From the NCBI RefSeq assembly GCF_000337835.1, contig NZ_AOLM01000003.1, forward strand, positions 224,809-288,808: 64,000 nucleotides of DNA, given 5' to 3'. Shown piece by piece: positions 41,071 through 50,565 of the stretch. Below the pieces are notes generated by a model. It did no database searches. It was not told the DNA's origin and saw only the letters and a program-made list of their open reading frames with translations. Both the position numbers and the translations under genes were made by a program. Positions within the stretch are counted from its first letter, which is position 1. Each line of letters starts with the position of its first letter. This DNA is from Haloferax sulfurifontis ATCC BAA-897 (GTDB taxonomy: Archaea; Halobacteriota; Halobacteria; Halobacteriales; Haloferacaceae).

Positions 41071-41592
41071 ATGCCTCAGTGCGAGATGTGCGGCTCCGAC
41101 CAAGCCTCTCTGAAGACTGTGAAGGTCGAAGGCGCAGAACTACAGCTGTGTGACGACTGCGCCGAGTTCGGCACGGAGGTCCGCACCGAGTCGACTTCCA
41201 GCGCGAGCACGAAGTACTCCACCTCCTCCTCGTCGGGCTCGAACTCCTCTCGCTCCTCGGGGTCGTCTTCCTCCTCGTCGTCGAAGCGGCGTCGCCGCGA
41301 CATGTTCGACGACATGGACGAAATCGCGACCGACTACGACGACCGCATCCGGCAGGCACGGGAGTCCCGCGGAATGAGCCAAGAAGAGCTCGCCCAGTCG
41401 CTCAACGAGAAGGCGAGCCTCATCCGCAAGCTCGAACGCGGCGACATCATGCCGCCGGACTCCGTCCGGAAGAAAATCGAGCGCAAGCTCGACATCTCGC
41501 TCGTCGAAGGCGAAAGCGACGACGACTCCGAGTGGTCCGGCGGCGGCTCCACGACGACCACCCTCGGCGACGTGGTCAAGCGTAAGGACTGA
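41071..41592 (+). CDS. Archaeal multiprotein bridging factor aMBF1
   Basis: A 173-residue protein starting [10 protein letters not shown]: a zinc ribbon with CEMC and CDDC (about residues 4-30), a long Ser-rich linker ending in Lys/Arg (about 43-77), then an XRE-type HTH (about 91-145: [29 protein letters not shown]). Such factors bridge regulators to TBP and may act at the ribosome. The linker here is almost pure Ser with a KRRRR end, unlike the acidic proteins around it. It is leaderless and monocistronic. Confidence 0.9.
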   Translation: MPQCEMCGSDQASLKTVKVEGAELQLCDDCAEFGTEVRTESTSSASTKYSTSSSSGSNSSRSSGSSSSSSSKRRRRDMFDDMDEIATDYDDRIRQARESRGMSQEELAQSLNEKASLIRKLERGDIMPPDSVRKKIERKLDISLVEGESDDDSEWSGGGSTTTTLGDVVKRKD

Positions 41593-41728
41593 CTCGACCC
41601 GGCGACCGACGGCGACGCCGATTCCGCCGACCCGCCGCGGGAACGACGCGCCCGAGTCCCCGCCCCATTCATCACGATTTTCCGCCCGCGAGACGCCGTC
41701 TCGTGGCAATCGCGTCCCCGAAAACCAA

Positions 41729-41735
41729 TTTATTA
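41729..41735 (+). promoter_or_regulatory. TATA box for tpiA
   Basis: TTTATTA is centred 28 bases upstream of the GTG at 41760. Confidence 0.6.
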
Positions 41736-41759
41736 GTCTCGCCGGACCCGAGTTCGATT

Positions 41760-42404
41760 GTGTTCATCCTAGTCAACCTCAAGGCGTACCCGTGTGACCC
41801 CATCGAAGTCGCCACCGCCGCGCGCGACGTGGCCGAGGCGTCCGGCGTCCGCATCGCCGTCTCCCCGCAGGCGGCCGACATCTCCCGCGTCGCCGACACC
41901 GGCGTCGAGACGTGGGCCCAGCACGTCGACCCGAACGGCCACGGGAGCCACACCGGCAGTACCCTCGCCGAGGCCGTCGCCGAGGCCGGCGCGGTCGGCA
42001 CGCTCATCAACCACTCCGAAAAGCGCCTGAAGCTCGCCGACATCGACGGCTCCGTACAGGCCGCCGAGCGAGCGGGCCTCGAAACCTGCGTCTGCGCCAA
42101 CAACCCCGCACAAATCGGCGCGGTCTCCGCGCTCGGCCCCGACTCGGTCGCCGTCGAGCCGCCGGAACTCATCGGCGGCGACGTCTCCGTCGCGACGGCC
42201 GACCCCGGCATCGTCACCGACGCCGTCGACGCCGCGGCCAACGTCGACGAGGACGTCGAGGTCTACTGCGGCGCGGGCATCTCGACCGGCGACGACGTGG
42301 TGACCGCCGAGGAACTCGGCGCGTCCGGCATCCTGCTGGCCTCCGGCGTCGCCAAGGCCGACGACCCGCGCGCGGCGCTCGAAGACCTCGTCTCCGGGCT
42401 GTAA
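41760..42404 (+). CDS. tpiA: Triosephosphate isomerase
   Basis: A 214-residue archaeal-size TIM interconverting dihydroxyacetone phosphate and glyceraldehyde 3-phosphate. The active-site Lys (VNLKAYPCD), His (INHSEKR) and Glu (VEPPELIG) residues are present. The GTG at 41760 was chosen over upstream ATG at 41703 because a TATA box sits 28 bases before it and the family starts there. Archaeal TIMs of this length are tetrameric. Confidence 0.94.
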   Translation: MFILVNLKAYPCDPIEVATAARDVAEASGVRIAVSPQAADISRVADTGVETWAQHVDPNGHGSHTGSTLAEAVAEAGAVGTLINHSEKRLKLADIDGSVQAAERAGLETCVCANNPAQIGAVSALGPDSVAVEPPELIGGDVSVATADPGIVTDAVDAAANVDEDVEVYCGAGISTGDDVVTAEELGASGILLASGVAKADDPRAALEDLVSGL

Positions 42405-42458
42405 GCGCGTCGAAAAACCGCTCCGACTCCGACCGACGGCCCGCGTCGCGTCTCGCGT

Positions 42459-44216
42459 CTACTCGCCGTCGGCTTCTTCTTCGACGAACGACGCCTCGAT
42501 AGCCGCGACCGTCTCCCGGAGTTCGTCCTCGTCCAAGAGGTCCGCGTACTCGTCGCTCACGAGGTCGGGGAGCGCGTACTCGTATTTCCCGCGGCCGGCG
42601 TGCCGGATGAACCCCGCCCGGCGAAGCGACCGATTTCGCCCGTAGGCGAGGTGCTGGTCGCCGGTCTCGCCGGCGGCGACGTGGGCGGCGAGCGGGTCGG
42701 AGACGCCGCGCTCGCGGTAGTGCGCGAGCATCCCGTGGTGGGCGTCGCCCAGCGCCTCGACGATGGCCGTCATGCGGTCGACGACGTCGCGGCGGCTCTC
42801 CGCGCCCGGCGCGGGGTGGAGTTCCGCCGGCTCGAAGTCGCCCATCTTGGCGTCAGCCAGCCACGACTCGTCGTCGGTCGGGTCGGCCGCCGCGTCGGCG
42901 GTGGTCGCGCCGTCGGCCGCCGCATCGTCGCGTTCCGAGAGCAGTCCGTGGGTCGGCCACGGCGGCCCGGAGGGCGCTTCGAGCGGCTGTCGGGGCGGCG
43001 CGTCGTCCGCGTTCCCGGTCCCGCCGTCGCCGTCGTAGGCGTCGCCGTCGGTCGCGGCGTCTGCCGGCTCGCCCTCGGCACGCTCGTTGTACTCGCCGAG
43101 CGCGGCCTGCTTTTCGGTGGGGCGATTGAGGTTGCGGCCGCCGCCGCGGTAGGGCGCTTCGGCCTTCTGGAACATCGCCTGCGCGAACTGGTCGGCCATC
43201 CGCGAGAGGTCCTGGGCCTCCTCTAACTCCCGTTCGAGCTGTCGAATCCGCGCGTCTTTCTTATCTAGCTCCTGTCTGAGGTCGGCGATGCGGCTCTCCT
43301 GTCTCGCCTTCTCGTCGGATATCTCCTTGAGGTCCGACACGAGGTCACCGTCGACGGACTTCAGGTCGGGGCGCTCGAAGTCGTCGAGGCCGGGCGTCGC
43401 GCCCGCGTCGAACGTCTGTTTCTTGTGGAACTGCACGCGTCGAATCGACTCGGACCAGTCGGTGACGAGAAAGCCCTCGCCGTTGCCCATGTCCTCGATG
43501 GCGTCGGCGTACTCCGAGCCGAGGATGCGTCCGACGACCTTGGTGTCGTTGCGCCACGTGAGGCGGTGCCAGACGAGCCAGTCGCACTGGGTGATGAAGT
43601 CCTTTTTCACGTCGGCGGGGCGCTGAGAGATGCCGACGACGCCGAGGCCGTGTTTTCGCCCGCGCTTTCCGATTTTGATGAGCATCTTGCCCGCCTCGTC
43701 CATCCCGCCCTTCTCGGGGATGTACTCGTGGCACTCCTCGATGAGCATCAAAAACGGCTTCTTGAGCTTCTTTTCCTTCGCGAAGAGGTGTTTTGCGACC
43801 TCCGTCACCAGTTCGTCGGAGGCCGCGTCGTCGAGGTAGCCGGACACGTCGAGGATGATGGGTACGTTCTGTTCGAGCGCGAGCGTGGCGAGTCGCTCCG
43901 CGTGCTCGGGGCTCACCTGAATGTCGCACTCGTCGTCGGCCCCGGCGTGGAGCAGTTCGAACTCCTGTTTGAGCCCGTAGTACTCGCCGTCGGTGTCGAC
44001 GATGAGCACCGGGAAGTTCGCCGACAGCAGGTTCTCGATGATGACCGACGCCGTGTTCGACTTGCCCGACCCCGACTTGCCCGTGACGAACCCCCGGCCG
44101 GTGAGGATATCCACCACCGGCAGGTCGACCGTCGTCCCCGGCTCTTCGGTTCCCTCTCCCCCTGGACCGTCGCTGATCTCGGCGACCGAGATGGTTTCCG
44201 TCTCCGAATCCGTCAT
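42459..44216 (-). CDS. HerA-like DUF87 ATPase
   Basis: A 585-residue ATPase. The Walker A GKSGSGKS is at residues 46-53 and the Walker B LMLIEECHEY near residue 155-165; NVPIILDVSG and GISQRPADVKKD (arginine finger region) fit the HerA/FtsK superfamily. A coiled coil (about 265-325) follows, then an acidic disordered region and a C-terminal winged-HTH-like part (residues 490-585). HerA relatives pump DNA with NurA; no NurA is adjacent. The start lies 63 bases from the dinB stop. Confidence 0.85.
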   Translation of the reverse strand: MTDSETETISVAEISDGPGGEGTEEPGTTVDLPVVDILTGRGFVTGKSGSGKSNTASVIIENLLSANFPVLIVDTDGEYYGLKQEFELLHAGADDECDIQVSPEHAERLATLALEQNVPIILDVSGYLDDAASDELVTEVAKHLFAKEKKLKKPFLMLIEECHEYIPEKGGMDEAGKMLIKIGKRGRKHGLGVVGISQRPADVKKDFITQCDWLVWHRLTWRNDTKVVGRILGSEYADAIEDMGNGEGFLVTDWSESIRRVQFHKKQTFDAGATPGLDDFERPDLKSVDGDLVSDLKEISDEKARQESRIADLRQELDKKDARIRQLERELEEAQDLSRMADQFAQAMFQKAEAPYRGGGRNLNRPTEKQAALGEYNERAEGEPADAATDGDAYDGDGGTGNADDAPPRQPLEAPSGPPWPTHGLLSERDDAAADGATTADAAADPTDDESWLADAKMGDFEPAELHPAPGAESRRDVVDRMTAIVEALGDAHHGMLAHYRERGVSDPLAAHVAAGETGDQHLAYGRNRSLRRAGFIRHAGRGKYEYALPDLVSDEYADLLDEDELRETVAAIEASFVEEEADGE

Positions 44217-44279
44217 CCGGTTTGGTGGACTCCCTCGGACGCCATAGTTCCTCCCCCTCGCCCCGTCGCCCCCGCGAAG

Positions 44280-45620
44280 TCAGTCGAACTCGACGAGCGA
44301 CGACTGACCGCCGCGCGAGGGGGTCTCACCGCCGGTGTTCGGTGGCTCGTCGTCACCGTCGTCGCCGGCGCTCGCTTCGGGTTCGTCGCCGACGCGGCCG
44401 TCGCCGTCGCCGTCACCACCGCCGTCCGCTCTGCCAGCCCCGGCGGACTCCCACCCGTCGAGACTCGACTGGTCGGCGTCCGCGAAGGAGAGCTTCGAGA
44501 CGCGGACGCCGAGCTTTCTGACGGTCGTCTCTTCGAACTCGGCGTCGAGTAAGTCGAGCGCGACCGACTCGACGAGTTCGGGGTCGTCCACGGGCCCGGA
44601 GAGCGACGTGGCCCGCGTGTTGATGTCGAACGGCGGGACGACCACCTTGATACCGATGGTCCGGTACATCGCCCCGCGGGAGCGCGCGCGGTCGGCCACG
44701 TCGGCCGCGAGGGCGCGGACGACCTCCCGCTTGTCCTCGATGCCGTCGGTCGGCTCGGTGAACGCCGACTCCCGCGAGAGGCTCTTGGGCCGGCCCGTCG
44801 GCGTGACCGTCCGGTCGTCGTAGCCGCGCGCCCGCTCGTGGAGTTCGCGGCCGCGGGAGCCGAACTCGGCTTCGAGGACCGCGGCGTCGGCGTCGGCGAG
44901 GTCGCCCGCCGTCTCGATGCCGAGCGAGCCGAGCTTTCGGGCCGTGACGGGGCCGACGCCGTGGACCTCCTCGACCGGGATGGGCGCGAGAAAGGACCGC
45001 ACCTCGCCGGGGCGGACGACGACCAACCCGTCGGGTTTGTCGAAGTCTGAGGCGATTTTCGCGGTCGACATATTGGGCGCGACGCCGATGGAGGCCGCGA
45101 CGCCGACCTCGCGGGCGACGCGCTGTTTCACGTAGCGGGCGAAGCCCTCCGCCAGCGTCCGGTCGCCCGAGGCCGCGAGGTCCCACGCGGTCCGGTCTGT
45201 CACGTCGAGGTAGGCCTCGTCGATGCTCACCTCGCGGACCACGTCGGCGCAGTCGTGGAGAATCGCCTTCACGTCGGCGGCGACGCTCTTGTAGAAATCG
45301 AGGTCGACGGTGCGGTAGTGGCCCGCCGCCGCGGGGTCGTCGTCGGGGGCGAGACTCTCGATTCGCGGGAGTCGTTCGAGCGCCGTCGAAATCGGCTGGG
45401 CGCTCTCGACGCCGAACTCGCGGGCCTCGTAGCTCGCCGTGGCGACCGCGCCGTGGCCCTCGCCGGGTTCGTAGCCCATGCCGACGACGACCGGCTTCCC
45501 TTCGAGTTCGGGTTCGCGCAGGCGCTCGCAGGCGGCGTAAAAACAGTCCATGTCGACGTGAAGGACGATGCTGTCGGGACCGTCGTCGTCGGTCGTCCCC
45601 GGCAACGTCTCCTCCGCCAT
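44280..45620 (-). CDS. dinB: DNA polymerase IV (Y family)
   Basis: A 446-residue translesion polymerase. Catalytic carboxylates are seen in VLHVDMDCFYAACE (motif at about 19-32) and EVSIDEAYLDVTD (about 118-130); VHGVGPVTARKLGSLG is the thumb HhH motif. After the little finger (LSGPVDDPELV), a Gly/Asp-rich disordered linker (about 390-430) leads to the C-terminal PIP box QSSLVEF, which binds PCNA. Bypasses damaged DNA. It lies between the HerA-like gene and an Lrp regulator, all on the minus strand. Confidence 0.93.
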   Translation of the reverse strand: MAEETLPGTTDDDGPDSIVLHVDMDCFYAACERLREPELEGKPVVVGMGYEPGEGHGAVATASYEAREFGVESAQPISTALERLPRIESLAPDDDPAAAGHYRTVDLDFYKSVAADVKAILHDCADVVREVSIDEAYLDVTDRTAWDLAASGDRTLAEGFARYVKQRVAREVGVAASIGVAPNMSTAKIASDFDKPDGLVVVRPGEVRSFLAPIPVEEVHGVGPVTARKLGSLGIETAGDLADADAAVLEAEFGSRGRELHERARGYDDRTVTPTGRPKSLSRESAFTEPTDGIEDKREVVRALAADVADRARSRGAMYRTIGIKVVVPPFDINTRATSLSGPVDDPELVESVALDLLDAEFEETTVRKLGVRVSKLSFADADQSSLDGWESAGAGRADGGGDGDGDGRVGDEPEASAGDDGDDEPPNTGGETPSRGGQSSLVEFD

Positions 45621-45718
45621 GGTCGAGGGGACGGGCGCGACGTACCTGAAGCTTCAGATAGCGCGGCGAAAGTAAACGGGCACGGAGGAACGCGGCGGGC
45701 CGGTCGCGGTCGGTCGCG

Positions 45719-46147
45719 TTACTTCAGTCGCTCTTGGAGGAACGAGGGGTGTGCGGCCGTGACGCCGTCGATAGACAGAATCTCGTCGGAGATGACGTCG
45801 CCGAGGGAGTCGCCGTCGACGGCGCGGACCTCGGCCATCAGCATGTGGTCGCCGGAGGAGGTGTACAGCGCCTCCACCGAGTCGAGTTCCTTGAGGATGC
45901 GCGTGACTTCGACGTAGCGCTCGCTCGTCGCGTCGATGCCGACCATGGCGATGGACTGCCCGGCGAGTTTCTTCGGGTCGATGTCGGCGGAGTAGCCGAT
46001 GATGACGCCGTCGTCTTCGAGTTTGCGAATGTACTTTCGAACCGTCGGCTTCGACACGCCCGCCCGATCTGCAATCTGGGCGTACGACGCTTTCGCGTCT
46101 TCCTCCAAGACGGCGAGGATGCGTCCCTCCGTGGACGTGGTTTCCAT
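45719..46147 (-). CDS. Lrp/AsnC-family transcriptional regulator
   Basis: A 142-residue regulator with an N-terminal HTH (ASYAQIADRAGVSKPTVRKYIRKL, about residues 20-43) and a RAM domain (about 60-140). The ATG at 46147 was chosen because a TATA box (minus-strand AGATATTTTT, 46171-46180) lies 28 bases upstream. It follows porAB on the same strand by 117 bases and so may control it, or act elsewhere. Confidence 0.87.
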   Translation of the reverse strand: METTSTEGRILAVLEEDAKASYAQIADRAGVSKPTVRKYIRKLEDDGVIIGYSADIDPKKLAGQSIAMVGIDATSERYVEVTRILKELDSVEALYTSSGDHMLMAEVRAVDGDSLGDVISDEILSIDGVTAAHPSFLQERLK

Positions 46148-46170
46148 GCCCGTTGGTTTTCTCACGGGAG

Positions 46171-46180
46171 AAAAATATCT
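46171..46180 (-). promoter_or_regulatory. TATA box for lrp
   Basis: Minus-strand AGATATTTTT centred 28 bases before the ATG at 46147. Confidence 0.55.
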
Positions 46181-46264
46181 TGCGAATCCGAAAAGGGTTC
46201 TCGGTCACATCGAACCGGCGCGGCTACCGGTCGGAAACCGAACGCCGAGACGGCGTCGGCGGCG

Positions 46265-47203
46265 TTACTTGTGCTTGTCGAGGAAGTTGTCGAACGTCCG
46301 CTCCCACTCGTAGGAGTCGTCGAAGTAGCGCTCCGCGAGCGGCTCTTCGGGCATCTCGCCGATGCGCTGTTTCTCCTGCTGGTAGGACGGGCGGTCTTCG
46401 TCGACGTAGTACCGGCCGGTGAGGACGGTGCCCTCGTGGAGGGCGTTCTCCGTCTCGAACATCATCTCGGAGGCCTCCGAGCGGTTCGTGTTATCGAACT
46501 CGTAGTCGTCGGAGTCGTTGATGTCGATGTACGGGACGTACTGACGGGCGTCCTTGTTCCACGTCGGACACTGCGTGAGGAAGTCGACGTGGGAGAAGCC
46601 GTCGTGCTGGATGGCTTCCACGATGATGTCCTTCGCCTGGTTCGGGTTGACGGCGGCCGTCCGCGCGACGTACGACGCCCCGGCGTTCAGGGACATCGAC
46701 AGCGGGCGGAGCGGCGTCTTGGCCGAGCCGTGGGGCTGGGTCTTCGACTTGTGACCCATCGGCGACGTGGGCGAGGTCTGGCCCTTCGTGAGGCCGAAGA
46801 TCTCGTTGTTGAACACGATGTAGGTGATGTCGTGGTTCTCACGAGCGGTGTGCATGAAGTGGTTGCCACCGATGCCGTAGCCGTCACCGTCGCCGCCGGC
46901 GGCGACCACGGTCAGGCCGGGGTTCGCCAGCTTCGCGGCGCGGGCGATGGGGAGCGAGCGGCCGTGGATAGTGTGGAAGCCGTAGCTGTTGAAGTAGCTG
47001 TTGAGCTTGCCGGAACAGCCGATACCGGTCGTCACCATCATCTCGTCGGGCGAGAGGCCGAGTTCGGCCGCCGCGCCCTTGAGCGCCTTGAGGACACCGA
47101 AGTCACCACAGCCCGGACACCACGTCGGCTGGGGTTCGAGTCCGGGGGTGAACTCGTTTTGATCCTGCTCCGTTTCTTCACCGATTGCGCTGAATGCACT
47201 CAT
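46265..47203 (-). CDS. porB: Pyruvate:ferredoxin oxidoreductase beta subunit
   Basis: A 312-residue TPP-binding subunit. CPGCGDFGVL (about 31-40) supplies cluster Cys residues, and GDGDGYGIGGNHFMHTAREN through FNNEIFG is the TPP motif (GDG...NN). With PorA it decarboxylates pyruvate to acetyl-CoA and reduces ferredoxin. Subunit size (312) matches haloarchaeal PorB more than KorB (about 285), from memory. It follows porA by 3 bases, so they are co-translated. Confidence 0.88.
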   Translation of the reverse strand: MSAFSAIGEETEQDQNEFTPGLEPQPTWCPGCGDFGVLKALKGAAAELGLSPDEMMVTTGIGCSGKLNSYFNSYGFHTIHGRSLPIARAAKLANPGLTVVAAGGDGDGYGIGGNHFMHTARENHDITYIVFNNEIFGLTKGQTSPTSPMGHKSKTQPHGSAKTPLRPLSMSLNAGASYVARTAAVNPNQAKDIIVEAIQHDGFSHVDFLTQCPTWNKDARQYVPYIDINDSDDYEFDNTNRSEASEMMFETENALHEGTVLTGRYYVDEDRPSYQQEKQRIGEMPEEPLAERYFDDSYEWERTFDNFLDKHK

Positions 47204-47206
47204 GAT

Positions 47207-49102
47207 TTATTCACCCACCTTGGGGACGAACTTCGTGCGGTTGTCTGGGAGCTCCTCGCCTTCGAGGAGCGCCGTCTCGAAGCCCTCGACGATGTCGGCG
47301 GGCTCGAACGGGTTGCCGTTGTACTTGAGGAGGCTCGACATCTGGTCGCCGTAGCCGCCGAGTTCCTTGGAGATGAGTCCGCGGAACTGGGCGGAGGCGG
47401 TCATCTCGACGACGAGCGCCTCGTCGACGCTGTCGAGGAACTCCGCGACCTGCTGTTTCGGGAACGGCATCATCTCGGAGACGCCGAGGACCTTGACCGA
47501 GTGGCCCTTCTCGTTGAGGACGTCGGCGGCCTCTTCGACGGTGCCCTGCTGGCTACCGAAGGTGATGAGGCCGAGGTCGGCGTCCTCGTCGCCGTGGACC
47601 GTGTTGAACTCGCCGTCGGCGTCGAGTTCGGCGCGGATGTTGTCGACCTTCTGCATGCGGCGGTTCATCTGCGCGACGCGGTTCTCGGGGGACTCCGAGA
47701 TGTGACCCGCGGGCATGTGCTCGTTACCCGTCGCGAGGTAGCGACCGCCCTTCTGGCCCGGCAGCGAACGCGGCGAGACGCCGTTTTCGGTGTCGTGCTG
47801 GAAGCGCTGGTACTTGCCGGAGTCGTCGTGCGGCGCGTCTTCGAGTTCCGCTTCCGTCAGCACCGAGCCGAGGTCGGCGTTCGGCTCCTCGTCGAAGACC
47901 GACGCCGGGACGTTCGAGAGCTCGCCGCCGAGCTTCTGGTCGTAGAGGACGATGGACGGAATCTGGTACTCGTAGGCGATCTGGAACGCCTTGCGCGTCT
48001 GGTAGTACGCCTCGGCGGCGTTACCGGGCGCGAAGACGATGCGGTGGGAGTCGCCCTGCGAGGTGTACAGAACGTGTTCGAGGTCGGACTGCTCGGGCTT
48101 CGTCGGCATCCCCGTCGAGGGGCCGGCGCGCATGGCCTCGACGAGCACGAGCGGCGTCTCGGTAATCTCGGCGAGACCGAGCGGCTCGGACATGAGCGAG
48201 AAGCCGCCACCGGACGAGCCGGACATCGCCTTGACGCCCGCGTGGGAGGCACCGATTGCCAGCGCGGCGGCGGCGATTTCGTCCTCCACCTGCTCGGAGA
48301 TGCCGCCGAGCTCGGGGAGGTTCTGGGTCATGATGGTGAAGACTTCCGTCCACGGGGTCATCGGGTAACCCGCGATGAAGCGACAGCCCTCGTCGATGGC
48401 ACCGTACGCGATGGCGTCGGAGCCGGACAGAAGCACCTGCTCTTCGTCGTGTTCGCCGGTCGGCGCGGACACGTCCGGAGCGTCGACGTCGTACTCCTCC
48501 TGGACCATCTCGTAGGCGTCGTCGAAGACGGTCAGGTTGGGTTCGAGAATCTTGTCGGGCATCGCGTCCGACATCAGGCTCTTGATGACGTCGGGTTCGA
48601 TGCCGGCGATGGCGCACGTGACGGCGACGCCGGCGGTGTTGCGCATGACCTCGCGGCCGTGCTCGCGGGCGATGGTGCGCAGGTCGATGTCGTAGACGTG
48701 CCAGCCGTTCTCCTCGACGCGCTCGTCGAAGTCCTCGATTTCCGAGGCGTCGAGCAGACCGGAGTCGTAGACGATGACGCCGCCTTCGTTGAGTTCGTCG
48801 AGGTTCTCCGACAGCGGCTTGATCTCCTCGTTGCCGTAGTAGGCACCCTCGCTCGGGTTGCGGGCGAAGGAGTCACCGAGGGCGAGGAGGAAGTTGTACC
48901 CGTCGCCGCGGGACTTGACGGGGTCGGCGCTGACGCGCACTTCCGTGTACGTGTGGCCACCGCGGATGCGCGATGGATAGTGTCGATGCGTGAAAACGTG
49001 TAGCCCCGCTCGCATCAGGGCTTTGGCGAAGTTCTGGCTCGTCGAGGCGATACCGTCACCGGAACCCCCTGCGATACGCCAGATAAGTTCGTGGTCAGTC
49101 AT
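47207..49102 (-). CDS. porA: Pyruvate:ferredoxin oxidoreductase gamma-alpha subunit
   Basis: A 631-residue fused gamma-alpha subunit: the N-terminal gamma part (GGSGDGIASTSQNFAKALM at about 12-30) is followed by the alpha domain (AGYPMTPWTEVFTIM, SGSSGGGFSLMSEPLG). Length matches haloarchaeal PorA (about 630) rather than KorA (about 590). The enzyme has no delta subunit, so ferredoxin is an external acceptor. It leads the porAB operon; the upstream A/T-rich stretch (49140-49220) holds the promoter. The substrate call as pyruvate is by size, not by residue. Confidence 0.88.
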   Translation of the reverse strand: MTDHELIWRIAGGSGDGIASTSQNFAKALMRAGLHVFTHRHYPSRIRGGHTYTEVRVSADPVKSRGDGYNFLLALGDSFARNPSEGAYYGNEEIKPLSENLDELNEGGVIVYDSGLLDASEIEDFDERVEENGWHVYDIDLRTIAREHGREVMRNTAGVAVTCAIAGIEPDVIKSLMSDAMPDKILEPNLTVFDDAYEMVQEEYDVDAPDVSAPTGEHDEEQVLLSGSDAIAYGAIDEGCRFIAGYPMTPWTEVFTIMTQNLPELGGISEQVEDEIAAAALAIGASHAGVKAMSGSSGGGFSLMSEPLGLAEITETPLVLVEAMRAGPSTGMPTKPEQSDLEHVLYTSQGDSHRIVFAPGNAAEAYYQTRKAFQIAYEYQIPSIVLYDQKLGGELSNVPASVFDEEPNADLGSVLTEAELEDAPHDDSGKYQRFQHDTENGVSPRSLPGQKGGRYLATGNEHMPAGHISESPENRVAQMNRRMQKVDNIRAELDADGEFNTVHGDEDADLGLITFGSQQGTVEEAADVLNEKGHSVKVLGVSEMMPFPKQQVAEFLDSVDEALVVEMTASAQFRGLISKELGGYGDQMSSLLKYNGNPFEPADIVEGFETALLEGEELPDNRTKFVPKVGE

Positions 49103-49301
49103 ATGTTGAGCTCACGGCCCCGCTGGGGCGCTACCTGAAAAGTTGGGGAGGGTCCGATTAAAGACTTTGCTATGGATTAACAAGGAAAGATAATGAAGGA
49201 CTTAATATTGTTAAACTGACTCACCCTCCCACCATCGAAAGTGGACGAACGGACTGTCACGCCCGCCGAATAGAGTGAACGATAACGCGGAATCGCGTTC
49301 G

Positions 49302-50459
49302 CTACTCGTTATCGGGACTCGACGGGTGGTACGGCGTGTCGTACTCGCCGGCCTGCCCGTCGAGGCGGTCGGGATTGATGCGTCCGCCGAGGAGCATGAA
49401 GTCGAGGATGGTCACGTAGAGCATCGCCTCGACGACGGGGACGCCGCGGGGCGGGAGCACGGGGTCGTGACGGCCGACGACCTGAATCTCCTTTTCCTCG
49501 CCGGTCTCCCAGTCCACGGTCCGCTGTTTCTTCGGGATGGACGTGGGCGCGTGGAGCGTCAGTTCGCCGTACACCGGCTCGCCGGTCGTGATGCCGCCCT
49601 GGATGCCGCCGTGTTTGTTGCCGACGGGTCGGGGGTCGCCCTCTTCATCAAATTCCCAGTTCTCGTTGCGGTCGTGGCCGGTCCACTCGCGGGCCTCGCG
49701 GCCGAGGCCGAACTCGAAGGCCGTCGCCGCCGGCACCGACATGAGCGCCTGTCCGAGCCGCGCCGAAACGGAGTCGAACCGCGGCGCGCCGAGCCCGCGC
49801 GGGACGCCCTGCGCCTCGAAGTAGATCGAGCCGCCGATGGAGTCGCCTTCCTTCTGGTACTCCTCGATGAGTTCCTGCATCTCCGCCGCCGTCTCGGGGT
49901 GGGCACACCGCACGTCGTTTTCCTCCGTGTGCTCGCGCAGGTCCTCGAACGAGACCTCCGGCGCTTCCACGTCGCCGATTTGGTTGACGTGCGCCTTCAC
50001 CTCGATGTCGTAGTCGCTCTGCTCGATGACCTGCTTGGCCACCGCGCCGGCGGCGACCCAGTTCACCGTCTCGCGCGCGGACGAGCGACCGCCGCCGCCC
50101 CAGTTGCGCGTGCCGAACTTCGCCGAGTACGTGAAGTCGCCGTGGGAGGGCCGCGGCGCGGTCACGTACGGTTCGTACTTGCCCGAGCGGGCGTCCTTGT
50201 TCTGGACGACCATCCCGATGGGCGTGCCCGTCGTGTAGCCGTCCTGCACGCCGGAGTTGACGACGACGGCGTCCGGTTCGCCGCGGCTCGTCGTAATCAT
50301 CGACTGGCCCGGCTTGCGTCGGTCCAGTTCCGCCTGTACGTCCTCGACCGACAGCTCCACGCCGGCGGGACAGCCGGACACCGTGACGCCCATCGCGTCG
50401 CCGTGGCTCTCGCCGTAGGTGGTCATCCGAAAGAGACGACCGAATTCGTTGCCGTTCAT
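49302..50459 (-). CDS. aroC: Chorismate synthase
   Basis: A 385-residue enzyme forming chorismate from EPSP, needing reduced FMN. The signature GESHGDAMGVTVSGCPAG is at about residues 16-33, with the later RPSHGDFTYSAKFGTRNWGGGGRSSARET and the C-terminal VVGRHDPVLPPRG. Length is normal. It is the first of the aromatic genes in this part of the window and is separated from aroA by a plus-strand DUF6653 gene. Confidence 0.94.
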   Translation of the reverse strand: MNGNEFGRLFRMTTYGESHGDAMGVTVSGCPAGVELSVEDVQAELDRRKPGQSMITTSRGEPDAVVVNSGVQDGYTTGTPIGMVVQNKDARSGKYEPYVTAPRPSHGDFTYSAKFGTRNWGGGGRSSARETVNWVAAGAVAKQVIEQSDYDIEVKAHVNQIGDVEAPEVSFEDLREHTEENDVRCAHPETAAEMQELIEEYQKEGDSIGGSIYFEAQGVPRGLGAPRFDSVSARLGQALMSVPAATAFEFGLGREAREWTGHDRNENWEFDEEGDPRPVGNKHGGIQGGITTGEPVYGELTLHAPTSIPKKQRTVDWETGEEKEIQVVGRHDPVLPPRGVPVVEAMLYVTILDFMLLGGRINPDRLDGQAGEYDTPYHPSSPDNE

Positions 50460-50565
50460 TACCCGCCCCTCGGGGGGCCGCCCATTTAGTGTTTGTCGAA
50501 AGCCGCAATCGTGGGCGGGGGTTCGGCGACCCCACGTTCATGCTCGACGCCGACGAACCGGGCGT

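Noticed and set aside
45734..49003. A very long open frame on the plus strand opposite porAB and lrp
   Set aside because: High-GC haloarchaeal DNA gives long antisense open frames. The minus-strand frames encode recognisable PorA, PorB and Lrp proteins; the antisense product has no known domain.
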